A stretch of 64,000 bases of DNA from Dactylococcopsis salina PCC 8305 (GTDB lineage: Bacteria > Cyanobacteriota > Cyanobacteriia > Cyanobacteriales > Rubidibacteraceae): the NCBI RefSeq assembly GCF_000317615.1, contig NC_019780.1, positions 3,245,840-3,309,839 on the forward strand. Reading direction: 5' to 3'. Of the stretch, positions 1 through 9,674 are shown piece by piece (positions within the stretch are counted from its first letter, which is position 1; every line of letters starts with the position of its first letter). Under the pieces are notes generated by a model, which saw only the letters and a list, made by a program, of their open reading frames with translations, was not told the DNA's origin and searched no databases. The translations under genes and the position numbers were made by a program.

Positions 1-1
1 G

Positions 2-238
2 GCTGATGATGGAGAGGTGACGCTAGTTCGTCTTAATGATAATGGTACTGTTACCGAACGAGAAATTCCCATTGATTTTACTCAAGGAATTAATGAGGAT
101 AGTAATCCTGTGCTGAGAAATGATGATATTGTGGTTGTCGATCGTTCCACCCCCACTCGCATCAATGAGGAAGTGAATACTGTCACCAGTCCACTGCGTA
201 GTATTTTAGGGATTTTCAATCTGTTGAATATCTTTTAG
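2..238 (+). CDS. Polysaccharide export protein, C-terminal end (partial)
   Basis: The reading frame is open from the left edge of the window to a TAG at 236-238, so only the last 78 codons of a longer gene are present. The visible part carries an alternating hydrophobic and charged pattern, with LRNDDIVVVDRS near the middle, typical of the last SLBB / soluble-ligand-binding repeat of Wza-type outer-membrane polysaccharide export proteins. It ends in a short hydrophobic segment (SILGIFNLLNIF). In that family the protein forms an export channel for capsule or exopolysaccharide. The true start lies upstream of the window; a GTG at 17 is internal. The call rests on motif resemblance in a short fragment. 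Confidence 0.6.
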   Translation, partial: ADDGEVTLVRLNDNGTVTEREIPIDFTQGINEDSNPVLRNDDIVVVDRSTPTRINEEVNTVTSPLRSILGIFNLLNIF

Positions 239-245
239 CAAAATA

Positions 246-301
246 AGCGAGAATCCTACGACTACACCCGAAGGGTTAGTCGCTAGATGAATCGCTTTTT
301 T
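246..301 (+). terminator. Nested hairpin followed by a T-run
   Basis: An outer stem AGCGA (246-250) with TCGCT (292-296) encloses an inner hairpin, CGACTA (259-264) with TAGTCG (277-282), and runs into six T residues. The position eight bases after the export-gene stop fits an intrinsic terminator. The inner hairpin also resembles ends of IS200/IS605 elements, so it could be a transposon relic instead. Confidence 0.45.
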
Positions 302-354
302 ATATTGACAATAATTTATAAATAAGCTAAACTATAAATAAGTTTGTTCCATAA

Positions 355-837
355 TTATCTCGGAAGCAGAAAGGCTCTAGTAACAGAAACAAAGCTCGTC
401 ATCAAGTAGCCAGAGTTCATAAAAAGGTTTCTAACAGCAGGGAAGATTTTCTACACAAACTAAGTCGTAGCTTAGTTGACGAAAACCAAGTCATTTGTGT
501 AGAGAATCTAGCAGTTAAGAACATGATGAAGAACCATAATCTGGCTAAAGCCATTAGTCAAGTTGGTTGGGGACAGTTCTGTACTATGCTGAAGTACAAA
601 GCTGAACAAGACGGTAAAACCTATGTTGAGGTTGACCGCTTTTTCCCTAGTTCAAAGACTTGCAACGTCTGCTTAAATCAAGTTGATAGTCTGCCACTAG
701 ATGTTCGCAGTTGGAAATGCTCAAACTGTGGAACAGAGCATGACAGAGATATCAACGCTGCTAAAAACATCAGAGACGAAGGATTACGAATTATTGCCTG
801 TGGGACACGGGATGACAGCTTGGTTCGCCAAGGCTGA
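355..837 (+). pseudogene. tnpB: IS200/IS605-family TnpB, N-terminally truncated
   Basis: The frame is open from a stop at 352-354 to the TGA at 835-837 and gives about 160 residues of a protein normally about 400 long. It begins in the region LSRKQKGSSNRNKARHQVA, so the N-terminal half is gone. Retained are the second RuvC acidic residue (VENLAVKNM), the signature DRFFPSSKTC, the zinc finger (CxxC at CNVC and CSNC) and the last RuvC Asp (HDRDINAAKN). The first RuvC Asp lies in the missing half, so the RNA-guided nuclease cannot be active. No TnpA is present. The call of TnpB is firm; the inactivity follows from the truncation. Confidence 0.9.
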
Positions 838-956
838 AAAAGCCTATCGCCGGATGTCAGACTTGGAAATAGTCTATTTGGAGATTATGGAAAAGCATTC
901 TTTTGGGTAGGAAGCTCCTTCTACATTGCGTTAGCAATTAGAAGAGGGTAGTTCAC
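838..956 (+). mobile_element. IS200/IS605 right end with putative reRNA (omega RNA) 3' segment
   Basis: Directly downstream of the tnpB stop lies a conserved-looking tail with a hairpin CTTCTA / TAGAAG (about 918-943) enclosing ATTGC-GTTA-GCAAT, ending in GGGTAGTTCAC at 946-956. In this family the end of tnpB and the right end encode the guide RNA scaffold, with the guide starting just past the element. The left end was not found. The boundary is inferred from family structure. Confidence 0.55.
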
Positions 957-971
957 GAATAGGATGTTGAT

Positions 972-1018
972 CCCCCCATCTCCCCCATCTCCCCCATCTC
1001 CCCCATCTCCCTACCTCC
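972..1018. repeat. C-rich minisatellite, half element
   Basis: Five to six imperfect 9-base units of the type CCCCCATCT. The same unit forms one arm of the larger two-part minisatellites near 30.1, 42.7 and 63.3 kb, but here the GGGAGACAA arm is absent. Confidence 0.8.
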
Positions 1019-1209
1019 CTTGATTTCATTCATAATGAGAAGGACTCTGGGATTTTGGGGGATTAAAAACTAACGTCCGCGTTGAGGAGTGGGATAACCT
1101 CGTTGTTCTATAGCGCTACAAAATCAGGTTAGGACATTCCAAAATGTTGAAACTCACCTATAACTTACTTTTGCCTTTTGCATGCAAGCCTCTTGCCTAG
1201 CGCGTAGCG

Positions 1210-3360
1210 CTATAACATTTCTCTCGCCGCCGGACTCGGTTGGTAATTTGTACCGAAGCCTCCCGCTTCTAAGGAGTCGTCAAGGACATTGGGAGTGAGT
1301 AACACAATCACTTCTCGACGAATATTATTGCGTTGGGTACTTCTAAACAAAGAACCTAAAATGGGCAAATCACCTAAAATTGGTACTTTCGTTACAGTGG
1401 TGCGGTCTTCATCTTGAATAATTCCCGCTAAAATCAAGGTTTGACCATCTCGTAAGCGAATTTCTCCTGAATTGAGTTCCCGTTTATTCAGTAGCGCGAT
1501 CGTGTTAGAATTACCGCCAACATTCAACGCTTGCGTCCCACCAATGGAAGTAACGGTGGGATTAACATTTAAGGTAATGAATCCATTATCATCCACTCGT
1601 TGCACATCAACGTTTAACTGCAACCCAGCCTCTTCAATTTCTGCAGTAGTGGTAATTGTAGTAACCCCCTCACTACTTTCTGTTTCTCGTGTGATGTTCC
1701 CGACGACTTCTTGAGTTAAATTGACTCCTGCTGTCTGCCCCTCTTTAATTAAAAGCGTGGGATCAGTTAAAATTTTCGCGTTACCGCTAGTAACTTGCGC
1801 TTGTAATTGGGCAAGAAATCGATCGGGAAAGCTGACAAAATCAGCAAAAGGCTGACTGGGATTCGGATTCGGAATAATGGGGCGATTGAGAGAACCTGTC
1901 CTCACTTGTCCCGACGATGGAGGGGCTAAGTCTCCCACTCCTACCGTTGCTTGTCCCCCATCAAAGGAGAAAAAGGTATCGGCAATACCAAAGGAGAAAC
2001 TGGTGTTAAAGTTTTCTTGATTGCTCAAGTTAACGTCAATAATTTTGACATTTACAGCAACCTGACGACGACGAGCATCCAGTTGTTTAAGTAAGTCAAC
2101 AGCAGTGGCAATCTTACGCGATTCTCCGACCAAAGTAATCGCATTTAAACGGTCATCGGTGGAAACAGATAATCCTCGAAGTAATAACGCTCCTTTTGCT
2201 TCCCCTGGTTGATTTACTGTTAAAGGTCTTAATTCTGCTGGTTGTTCGGTTTCTCGAATTAAAGCCCCTGTTTCTTGGTTAAATTCCCGATCAACAGGGG
2301 TGACAACTTGTTGCACTTCTGCTCCTTGTGTAGCAAGAAAACCAGACGCAGCAGAAACGCCGACTTGATTTAAGCGGAGAGTACGAGTCATTACGTTTCG
2401 CACTGCTTGCGGAAGGTTAGCGCCGATAAAAATTGTGTTTCCTCTCCGATTCGCTTCTAACCCTGACAGTTGCAAAATCGAGTTAAACGCCTCTTGGATT
2501 GACTCGTTTTCTAAGTCAACAGAAATCGTTTGATCCGCAGGGTTTTCCCCTTCTTCACCGCTTTGATCCGCAAACACTAAATTAATATTCGCCGATCGCG
2601 CTAACAAAGACAAAACCTCTCTCACTGGTGCTTCTCGCAGTACCAAACGGGACACCCTTGTATCGGTCCCTAAATCCACCAAATCAGGAGCAGAATTAAT
2701 CGTCGAGACTGCAATATCCCCCACAGGTGGCGCAACGGCTCGCGGTCGAGTTGGCTCTAACCCAGGGGACGATCGTTGTCCTGATGACTGATTATTTCTA
2801 GTCGGCTGACCATCAACCGTGATTTCAGGATTAGGAAACATCACCTCTGGCTGCGTTTCCCCTTGATTCTCCAAACTAGGGAGAGGAGAATTATTCCCAG
2901 ACTCTTGGGAAAAGGTTTGCTCTCGTTGAGCTTGTTGTGTGGAACTCCCGCCGCTTCCCATGCTGACATTTAAGGTTACCTCACCATTGACAAAAGACGC
3001 AATTCGTGCATCGGGGGCTTCAGTTGTTCCTCTCACAATCACGCGGACACTGTTCGCGTCTCCTTGACTAATGCTGAGATATTCAACCCCTGGAAAAGGA
3101 TTTTGGCGTTCAATTAAATTACTATTTTCTAAATCTAATTGTGTATTCGTTACATCAACAACTAAAACATTATCTCGCTTAATTCTAAAAATCTGTGGGC
3201 GTTTATTACTATTCGTTGCTAACCTAATATTAAACCCTTGTTCTGTCCTTTGTAGTCGGACATTTTCCACTTGTGTCGCAGCAACTTGCACGAATGACGG
3301 TGACAGTAAAAAACTTGTTACACTAAACCCAATTCCAATTTTTTGTAAATAATTCCTCAT
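1210..3360 (-). CDS. pilQ: Type IV pilus secretin PilQ
   Basis: 716 residues. PilQ forms the outer-membrane channel through which the type IV pilus leaves the cell, giving motility and DNA uptake in cyanobacteria. Visible parts are a signal-peptide-like N-terminus (about 1-28), an AMIN-type beta domain (about 30-135), a Ser/Pro/Gln-rich linker, a secretin-associated STN-like domain (about 235-310), a second N-domain (about 330-440) and the secretin core (about 500-700) with GQTLILAGIIQDEDRT and VPILGDLPILGSLF, the usual secretin C-terminal signature. It is the last gene of pilM-pilN-pilO-pilQ, 63 bases after pilO. No pilP is present, as usual in cyanobacteria. Confidence 0.96.
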   Translation of the reverse strand: MRNYLQKIGIGFSVTSFLLSPSFVQVAATQVENVRLQRTEQGFNIRLATNSNKRPQIFRIKRDNVLVVDVTNTQLDLENSNLIERQNPFPGVEYLSISQGDANSVRVIVRGTTEAPDARIASFVNGEVTLNVSMGSGGSSTQQAQREQTFSQESGNNSPLPSLENQGETQPEVMFPNPEITVDGQPTRNNQSSGQRSSPGLEPTRPRAVAPPVGDIAVSTINSAPDLVDLGTDTRVSRLVLREAPVREVLSLLARSANINLVFADQSGEEGENPADQTISVDLENESIQEAFNSILQLSGLEANRRGNTIFIGANLPQAVRNVMTRTLRLNQVGVSAASGFLATQGAEVQQVVTPVDREFNQETGALIRETEQPAELRPLTVNQPGEAKGALLLRGLSVSTDDRLNAITLVGESRKIATAVDLLKQLDARRRQVAVNVKIIDVNLSNQENFNTSFSFGIADTFFSFDGGQATVGVGDLAPPSSGQVRTGSLNRPIIPNPNPSQPFADFVSFPDRFLAQLQAQVTSGNAKILTDPTLLIKEGQTAGVNLTQEVVGNITRETESSEGVTTITTTAEIEEAGLQLNVDVQRVDDNGFITLNVNPTVTSIGGTQALNVGGNSNTIALLNKRELNSGEIRLRDGQTLILAGIIQDEDRTTVTKVPILGDLPILGSLFRSTQRNNIRREVIVLLTPNVLDDSLEAGGFGTNYQPSPAAREML

Positions 3361-3423
3361 TAACTTTCACTCCTCATCACCTAAAAACATTTCCAATCTG
3401 ATATTATTCTCAGACCGTTTCCG

Positions 3424-4185
3424 TTATTCTTCTTCTGGTTGTTCTATTGCTCTTAATTTTTCGGGACTTACGGGTAAAATCGCTTCTAATTGAAAAGAAG
3501 AACTAAGTTGTGGTCTGGTTCTGATGACAAAGCGGTTTTCTTTAATTAAAAATTCCCCTTGTTGATTTTCAGTGACTTGGGTGTTGAAATCATTAATTAA
3601 TAATAAAGGTTGTAAACGTTCTAATTGATTAATCAGCGATCGCGTTTGTGCAAATGTCCCCACCATCTCTAAACTGTAGGTTTTCCGTCTGATTTTACCA
3701 TTAACTGGTTCACCAAAAGAGCCATCATTCACCACTTCTGGATTTGCCATTTGCGGTTGAAAACTTTCTAATGTTAATTCTGTCGCATTTTCTCCTATTG
3801 TTTCTTCATTGATTTCTTGAACAATTTGTTGTAAATCAAATAACAAAGTATCTAAACTCTCTTCACTGGATAACAGATTTAAAATTTCGTCTTGTTGTGA
3901 TCGAGTTTGCTGAATTTGTTGTTCCAACTCCTGAACGATTCCTTCTAAGGAGGGTTGTTGTTCAATTTGTGCTTCTAATTGGTCTCTTTGAGATACCAAA
4001 TCATTATATTGTTGTCTGGCAGTTTGTACAAAGTTCATCCATAAATAGCCAGCAATTCCTAATCCGACGAGGGCGATCGCAATCCCACTCACTTGAGGCG
4101 TAAAGGTGATTCCGAATGCTTCTGGATAGCTACCGCCTTCGTCTTCTAGTTGTTCTTCTGGACTTAATTCATCGCTAAAAGTCAT
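3424..4185 (-). CDS. pilO: Type IV pilus assembly protein PilO
   Basis: 253 residues. PilO pairs with PilN in the inner membrane and links the PilM ring to the secretin. The sequence shows an acidic cytoplasmic N-terminus, one membrane helix at about 30-52 (VSGIAIALVGLGIAGYLWM), a coiled coil at about 58-115 and a C-terminal ferredoxin-like region ending in a Glu-rich tail. This matches the family layout. It lies between pilN (52 bases upstream) and pilQ (63 bases downstream) on the same strand, so co-transcription is likely. Confidence 0.9.
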   Translation of the reverse strand: MTFSDELSPEEQLEDEGGSYPEAFGITFTPQVSGIAIALVGLGIAGYLWMNFVQTARQQYNDLVSQRDQLEAQIEQQPSLEGIVQELEQQIQQTRSQQDEILNLLSSEESLDTLLFDLQQIVQEINEETIGENATELTLESFQPQMANPEVVNDGSFGEPVNGKIRRKTYSLEMVGTFAQTRSLINQLERLQPLLLINDFNTQVTENQQGEFLIKENRFVIRTRPQLSSSFQLEAILPVSPEKLRAIEQPEEE

Positions 4186-4237
4186 CTTTTTCTTTTTGAT
4201 GGGGTAAAAATTCAGGTCTTAACTAATCACTTATTGT

Positions 4238-5014
4238 TCATTCTTCATTGTTACTTGTCAATTGGAAAATTCCCTTATTTTTTAAGGTGTTAATTCGGGT
4301 AACAAGACCCGTTGCACCTTGTTCTCTCAAAATTGGTAATAATTCCGATGCTGATTTATTATTAAGCGCAAAAGAAATATTGTAGCTAATCACTTCTTTT
4401 GGGGCTAATTCGTTTAGGTAATCGGGGAGATCATTAATTAATTCCAGTTGATAATCCCCCTGACTTGTGGTTTCTAAATTGACGGTTTCTCTGGCAATAA
4501 ACGGCGATCGTTGCAAGGTTAAGAAAAAGTAATTGACCGCTTCATAAGACTCGCCAATCCCTTCGATATTAAATTGAGTCCTCCCTTCCGTTTCTGATTG
4601 TTGTACAGAATTAACTTGAATATTATCAGGGGCGCGATCGCGCACATCTTCTAAAATCGCAGATAAAGGTTTAATTTTGTCAAAAATATTGGCGAACGCG
4701 GTCAGATTTTCCTGTGCTTGTTTTAAATCCTCTCGTTTTGCCGTCACTGCTTGCTGTTGATTTTGTACGGGTGCTAATTCTTGTTCCAACTGAGTAATTT
4801 CTTGCCGCACTTGATCCGTTCTTGCGGTGATCAGATACCAAGATCCTCCCACCAGCGCGGGGAAAGCAACTCCGATCGCAGCCCCAATAATTAAGGGTAA
4901 GTTCCCCTCTAGGGAAGGAAGCTGCAAACCTTTTTTCCCTTGAGTTTCCGTTTCTTTTTGCGGTTGTTCCTTTTCTCGGCGTTCTTTGAGCAGATTAACA
5001 TCTAAACTATACAT
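4238..5014 (-). CDS. pilN: Type IV pilus assembly protein PilN
   Basis: 258 residues. The start MYSLDVNLLKERR carries the conserved INLL-type motif by which PilN tails bind PilM. A Lys/Glu/Gln-rich linker leads to one membrane helix at about 40-62, then a coiled coil and a periplasmic fold. It begins only six bases after the pilM stop, consistent with tight translational coupling and with the direct PilM-PilN contact known for this family. Confidence 0.92.
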   Translation of the reverse strand: MYSLDVNLLKERREKEQPQKETETQGKKGLQLPSLEGNLPLIIGAAIGVAFPALVGGSWYLITARTDQVRQEITQLEQELAPVQNQQQAVTAKREDLKQAQENLTAFANIFDKIKPLSAILEDVRDRAPDNIQVNSVQQSETEGRTQFNIEGIGESYEAVNYFFLTLQRSPFIARETVNLETTSQGDYQLELINDLPDYLNELAPKEVISYNISFALNNKSASELLPILREQGATGLVTRINTLKNKGIFQLTSNNEE

Positions 5015-5020
5015 AGTGGC

Positions 5021-6136
5021 TTAAATTTCCTTCAGTGCTAAACCTAAAATTGTTCCTAAACCCGGACGCTGAGGAATGACAATCTCCTCATCTGTTTCTA
5101 GAGAAAGAGCATCAACCGGATCAATGCGAGTCGTGGGAATATTCAAACGTTGATTAAAGAAACTATCAATTTCTCCAATGCCAGCGCCGGGTCCGGCTAA
5201 AAGCATTTGTACCACTTCCATCCCCTCACTTTGGCTTAAATAATAATCCACCGATCGACGCACCTCGTCCGTTAATTCTCCTAAAACTCTTTGTAGTGCA
5301 TTCATGCCAAGATTAAGAGGCGTGGTTTCCTCTTTCGTTTTCTCTGAAGAAATGGGAAGGGTCATTTCCTGTAACATTGATACTTGGCGAGACGGTGGAA
5401 GATTCATGGCACGACTTAAAGCGCTTTGCAATTGAAATGTACCAATGGGAACAGTGCGTTTAAATTCGGGAACACCATCCACGATAATCACTAATTCTGT
5501 GTTATCAAATTCAATATCGACTAACACCACTGCTTCTTGGGAAGGATATTGTCTTAATTGTTCCCTAATCGTGCGAATTAATGCTAAGGTGTTAACTTCA
5601 AGGGCATTGATTTTTAAGCCCACTTGCTCTTCAAAAATATCAAGATAAACATCGGTGACTTCTTTCCGAGTTGATATTAATAAGACTTGCACTTTTTCGA
5701 TGCCATCTTCGTCAGCAAAATAACCGAGTTTTTGATAGTCTAAATCCATTTCTTCAATGGGATAAGGAAGGTAAAGCCCCGCTTCTTGGTTAAGGACAAC
5801 ATCCCTTAGTTCTTCTTCTGACAGTTCGGCGGGAACTGGTATAATGCTTAGAATGGAATCTCGCATCGGGACGGCGGTATTAACGGTTTTTGCTTTGATT
5901 TTATTTTCTTCCAGTGTCTCTTTGATTAAATCTGCTAGGGTGGGAGGATCAATGATTTTGCCATCGGAATAAACGCCTTCGGGAACTTCTTTGGTTGCTA
6001 AAAATTGCAGTTTATAGCCTCGGTCTGTATTTTGGACTTGAGAGACATTAATCTGGTTAGGAGTTAGCTCGATCGCCACCCCCTTTCCTTTCTTCTGTAA
6101 AAAGCTAGGAATATACTTTGAGAGTGGTTGTAGCAT
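5021..6136 (-). CDS. pilM: Type IV pilus assembly ATPase-like protein PilM
   Basis: 371 residues, an actin-like (FtsA/MreB fold) cytoplasmic protein that forms a ring under the pilus machine. Family traits visible are GVAIELTPNQINVSQV (phosphate-1 region), VVLVDIEFDNTELVII (phosphate-2-like) and MLLAGPGAGIGEIDSFF (adenosine region). It is the first gene of the pil operon; the divergent glnB starts 306 bases away, so the promoter must lie in 6137-6442. Confidence 0.94.
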   Translation of the reverse strand: MLQPLSKYIPSFLQKKGKGVAIELTPNQINVSQVQNTDRGYKLQFLATKEVPEGVYSDGKIIDPPTLADLIKETLEENKIKAKTVNTAVPMRDSILSIIPVPAELSEEELRDVVLNQEAGLYLPYPIEEMDLDYQKLGYFADEDGIEKVQVLLISTRKEVTDVYLDIFEEQVGLKINALEVNTLALIRTIREQLRQYPSQEAVVLVDIEFDNTELVIIVDGVPEFKRTVPIGTFQLQSALSRAMNLPPSRQVSMLQEMTLPISSEKTKEETTPLNLGMNALQRVLGELTDEVRRSVDYYLSQSEGMEVVQMLLAGPGAGIGEIDSFFNQRLNIPTTRIDPVDALSLETDEEIVIPQRPGLGTILGLALKEI

Positions 6137-6781
<645 letters not shown>

Positions 6782-6788
6782 GGTTAGC

Positions 6789-6925
6789 CCTTCAAGTTTG
6801 GGGGAATTGTTGCGCCCCCTCACCCCCAAGTTTGGGGGAATTGTTGCGCCCCCTGACCCCCAAGTTTGGGGGAATTGTTGCACCCCCTGACCCCCAAGTT
6901 TGGGGGAATTGTTGCGCCCCCCTTC
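6789..6925. repeat. 34-bp tandem repeat, four copies
   Basis: Units start at 6793, 6827, 6861 and 6895 (CAAGTTTG), an exact 34-base period. Each holds the palindrome CCCCCAAGTTTGGGGG followed by AATTGTTGCGCCCCCTGA. The array starts eight bases after the glnB stop. Its palindromic core is related to those in the arrays at 31.4 kb and 39.3 kb. Confidence 0.95.
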
Positions 6926-6942
6926 GACAGGCTCAGATAAAC

Positions 6943-6973
6943 AGTAGGTTGGGTGGAGTTTACGAAACCCAAC
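6943..6973. repeat. GTAGGTTGGGT ... ACCCAAC interspersed element
   Basis: A short inverted-repeat element, GTAGGTTGGGTGGAG and GAAACCCAACACC, about 31 bases. It belongs to a family with at least nine other locations in this window. Here it forms the breakpoint of the truncated group II intron: the last codons and stop of the intron reading frame lie in it. Confidence 0.85.
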
Positions 6974-7996
6974 ACCTGATATCATAAAGAACAAAGAGAT
7001 TCTCCTTACCTCTACGACCAGTCCCTTTACACAAGAAAGTCCAACGTTTCCCTTTGTATGAACCGAAGTATTTGTTTGCAACCCACTTTTTGGATTTATT
7101 TGGGTGTCGCCGACAACACCACTTCCAGAGGTACTGCCATACTCGATTTGAGATCTAGTTAAAGGTTTCTTTACTAACCACCCCTCTGTAGTAGTTAGCA
7201 AAACCTCGAAGAAGTGGATTTAGGACTTTAATGACTTCCTCTTGGGTGCAGGCTTTCATGTTGTTTAGGGTTTCCCCAATCTTTTTACAGAAGGCAAGCA
7301 CCTTCTTTTTCTGGGGTTTAATCAGTAATTTGCCATTATAGTGACGTAAGTTGAACCCAAGAAAGTCAAAACCTTCTTCCATCGAGACGATTCTCGTCTT
7401 CTCCTCACTGATTTCCAGACCCCGTTCTAACATCCATTGCTTGATCTGGCATAGTATATGTTCTAAGCTTTCCTTATCCTTGGAAGTGACCACGAAATCA
7501 TCCGCATAACGAATAACTCCGAGCTTGGGATTGACTGATTTGATGAAGTCTTCCAACCCATGCAATCCAATGTTAGCTAGCAGTGGGCTAATCACTCCAC
7601 CTTGTGGTGTTCCCATGTCGGTAGGATTCAGTACACCCTGATCGAGATAACCAGCTTTTAACCACCCTTCAATTAAATCTCCACGTGGTACAGACTCAAT
7701 TGCTGTCAGGATGGATTCATGGGCAATGTTATCGAAAAAGCCCTTAATATCAGCGTCTAGAACCCAGAGGTGCTTTGCCCCTTGAGGATTGTTATTTAGA
7801 AGTATCCAACATTGTCCTATAGCGTCGTGGCAACTCCGACCGCATCTAAACCCATAAGAATTAGGCTCAAACACAGCTTCCCATTCGGGTTCTAGTATAT
7901 TTTTAACCATTGCTTGCGCGACTCTATACGCCAGTTAATCTGACTCCAGTCTGAAATCTCTCCCCTTAGTCCATTTGTCAACGTTATAGAAGACAT
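6960..7996 (-). pseudogene. ltrA: Group II intron reverse transcriptase / maturase, degenerate
   Basis: The frame starts at ATG 7996 with a good GAGGAG site and reads MSSITLTNGLRGEISDWSQ to INWR. It then jumps at about 7922-7928 into another frame (VAQAMVKNILEPEWEAVF). Compared with the intact maturase at 33.0-34.7 kb about 110 residues are missing (RT blocks 0 to 2). RT motifs PQGGVISPLLANI and IRYADDFVV remain. A TAG at 7155-7157 interrupts the X domain; reading on in the same frame gives ISNRVWQYLWKWCCRRHPNK, then the frame ends at TAA 6960-6962 without the HNH domain. Three independent lesions show that it is dead. Confidence 0.93.
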
Positions 7997-8613
7997 CTAA
8001 CTTCTCCTCGGGTTCGTCACCCTTGTAAACTTCACTTTCATATAAGACCCAAGGCAAGTCTGCTGTTCCTTTCGGTCAGAGGTAATCTTCCAACCTCTAT
8101 CCACCCCATTACGGGTTGGCGTTCGCTTTTTGCCTCATCTTCTGCCCTCCAGAGAGTTGTGGGTTCGTTACCTCCCCCCTACTCCCGACTCGACCAGTCA
8201 AAAGACTCTGTAGGGTTTACCCTGTTGTATCGATTGAACATACGACTTGGTTAGGATGGCTGACTATTCTGCGGAAGGAATTATGTTTCCCACGTCATTA
8301 CGAAACTTGAGCGTAACAACCACCTTCTCACCATTTTGGTTACAGCCTATCAGGAATAATTTGGCTGTTTCCTTGTAACGCAGTTTATTCATCAGCTTAG
8401 ACTGTGTTCATCCTTCCAATTCTCCTCCTAGCACGGAAACCGGTTAATTCCTACCAGCAGCCGTTACGTTTGGGGCGTGCATTCCACTCCGTTCATTGCT
8501 TACTAGGAGCGTCGCCACTCTCCATGTATAGAAGAGCTTTCCACGAAGGACATAGGTGGAAATCCCTGTGGTGTAAGGGTTACACCGCTTCAACCGACCA
8601 GTTCAGGTCGCAC
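6960..8613 (-). mobile_element. Group II intron remnant, 3'-truncated
   Basis: On the minus strand the 5' end is GTGCGACC at 8613, matching the GUGYG consensus of group II introns. About 600 bases of non-coding sequence (ribozyme domains I to part of IV) lead to a maturase frame starting at 7996. No domain V or VI is found at the 3' side; the element stops inside a GTTGGGT-type repeat at about 6960. It cannot splice or retrotranspose on its own. The 5' boundary is inferred from the consensus. Confidence 0.8.
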
Positions 8614-8740
8614 TAAGTTGTCAAGGTTCTGTACCCCGAAGGGTTCTAACCAAGCCTCGGCTTATAACCCGCAGTTCATGAGAACTACAGCGTTTTTTAC
8701 CGAGAACGAATCGCACCCTTCCTTTGATCTTAGCTCCTCC

Positions 8741-9322
8741 TCAGCAGGATGAAGAAAGGTTAAGAATTTCTGGAAATAATGCCGAGAAGGCTTGACCGCG
8801 ATGGCTGACTTTTTGTTTAAGTGTGGATTCCATTTCGGCAAAGGTTTTTTGCAGTGCGGGAAAGTAGAAAACTGGATCGTAACCAAAGCCATTATTACCG
8901 CGTGGTGATCGCAGGATTTCTCCTCGACAGCGTCTTTCCCTCTCTAAGGCGATCGAGCCGTCGGGAAGGGCGATCGCAACGGCGCAAATAAACTCAGCTT
9001 CTCGCTGGGGGGTGTCTCCCAGTTCCCTTAATAACCGCGCAATGCGTTCTTCATCGGTGTTCGCATAACGAGCGGAATAAATCCCTGGTGCGCCATTGAG
9101 AGCCGCCACTGCTAACCCAGAATCATCCGCGATCGCGCATTTTCCCATTGCTTGCGCCACTGTTCTCGCTTTTAATTGTGCATTCTCCCGAAAACTCGTT
9201 CCGGTCTCTTCTACCTCCAATTCTGGCGGTTTGAGAGTGAGTTCCCAATCCAACTGACTGAGATAGGTTTGCATTTCTGCCAATTTGCCAGGGTTACTGG
9301 TGGCAACAATTAGTTGTTTCAT
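8741..9322 (-). CDS. rdgB: Non-canonical purine NTP pyrophosphatase, RdgB/HAM1 family
   Basis: 193 residues from ATG 9322 (a GTG codon directly upstream is an alternative). The enzyme hydrolyses ITP, dITP and XTP to monophosphates and so clears deaminated purines from the nucleotide pool. Visible family motifs are the N-terminal VATSNPGKLAEM, ADDSGLAVAALNGAPGIYSARY, NNGFGYDPVFYF and KQKVSHRGQAF. The length is normal. It stands alone between the group II intron and a divergent small gene; the intron 5' end lies 128 bases beyond its stop. Confidence 0.96.
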   Translation of the reverse strand: MKQLIVATSNPGKLAEMQTYLSQLDWELTLKPPELEVEETGTSFRENAQLKARTVAQAMGKCAIADDSGLAVAALNGAPGIYSARYANTDEERIARLLRELGDTPQREAEFICAVAIALPDGSIALERERRCRGEILRSPRGNNGFGYDPVFYFPALQKTFAEMESTLKQKVSHRGQAFSALFPEILNLSSSC

Positions 9323-9420
9323 CACAGTTTTTTATTTTTTCGCTTTTACAATGGAGGGAGGGAGCGTAAATTAATTGTCAATTTTTCCTGATTCATTGTC
9401 AATTATTGGGAGGAGGGATC

Positions 9421-9642
9421 ATGTTAGTGATATTAATGGATGAACAAATCCTATCACCGAAGCAAGTCTGTCAGAACTGTTTACTCGCTGACCGTAGCGG
9501 TTCTCCACGTTGGCGACAAGGACATCTCTGCTGTGGGAAAATGTTAAGAGGTTGTAGTGAGCAACAGCCAGAACTCTACGAATGTCAGATGGGTTTTTGC
9601 GTTGCTCATTTAAGCGCAAAATCAATGCCGATTATACAATAA
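9421..9642 (+). CDS. Small cysteine-rich conserved cyanobacterial protein
   Basis: 73 residues from ATG 9421, chosen because AGGAGG lies at 9411-9416. It carries seven cysteines: CQNC, an adjacent CC pair, and single Cys in RGC, YEC and GFC. The spacing suggests a small metal-binding (zinc or iron-sulphur) fold, but no known family motif was recognised. Similar short proteins are, to my recollection, widespread in cyanobacteria. It lies 32 bases upstream of the Tic20-like gene on the same strand. Confidence 0.65.
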   Translation: MLVILMDEQILSPKQVCQNCLLADRSGSPRWRQGHLCCGKMLRGCSEQQPELYECQMGFCVAHLSAKSMPIIQ

Positions 9643-9674
9643 AAGAATCTCGATAAAACTAGGAGTTAATTAAC

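Noticed and set aside
8116-8616. Plus-strand frames of 64-70 residues
   Set aside because: They lie in the ribozyme domains of the group II intron remnant and have no coding character.
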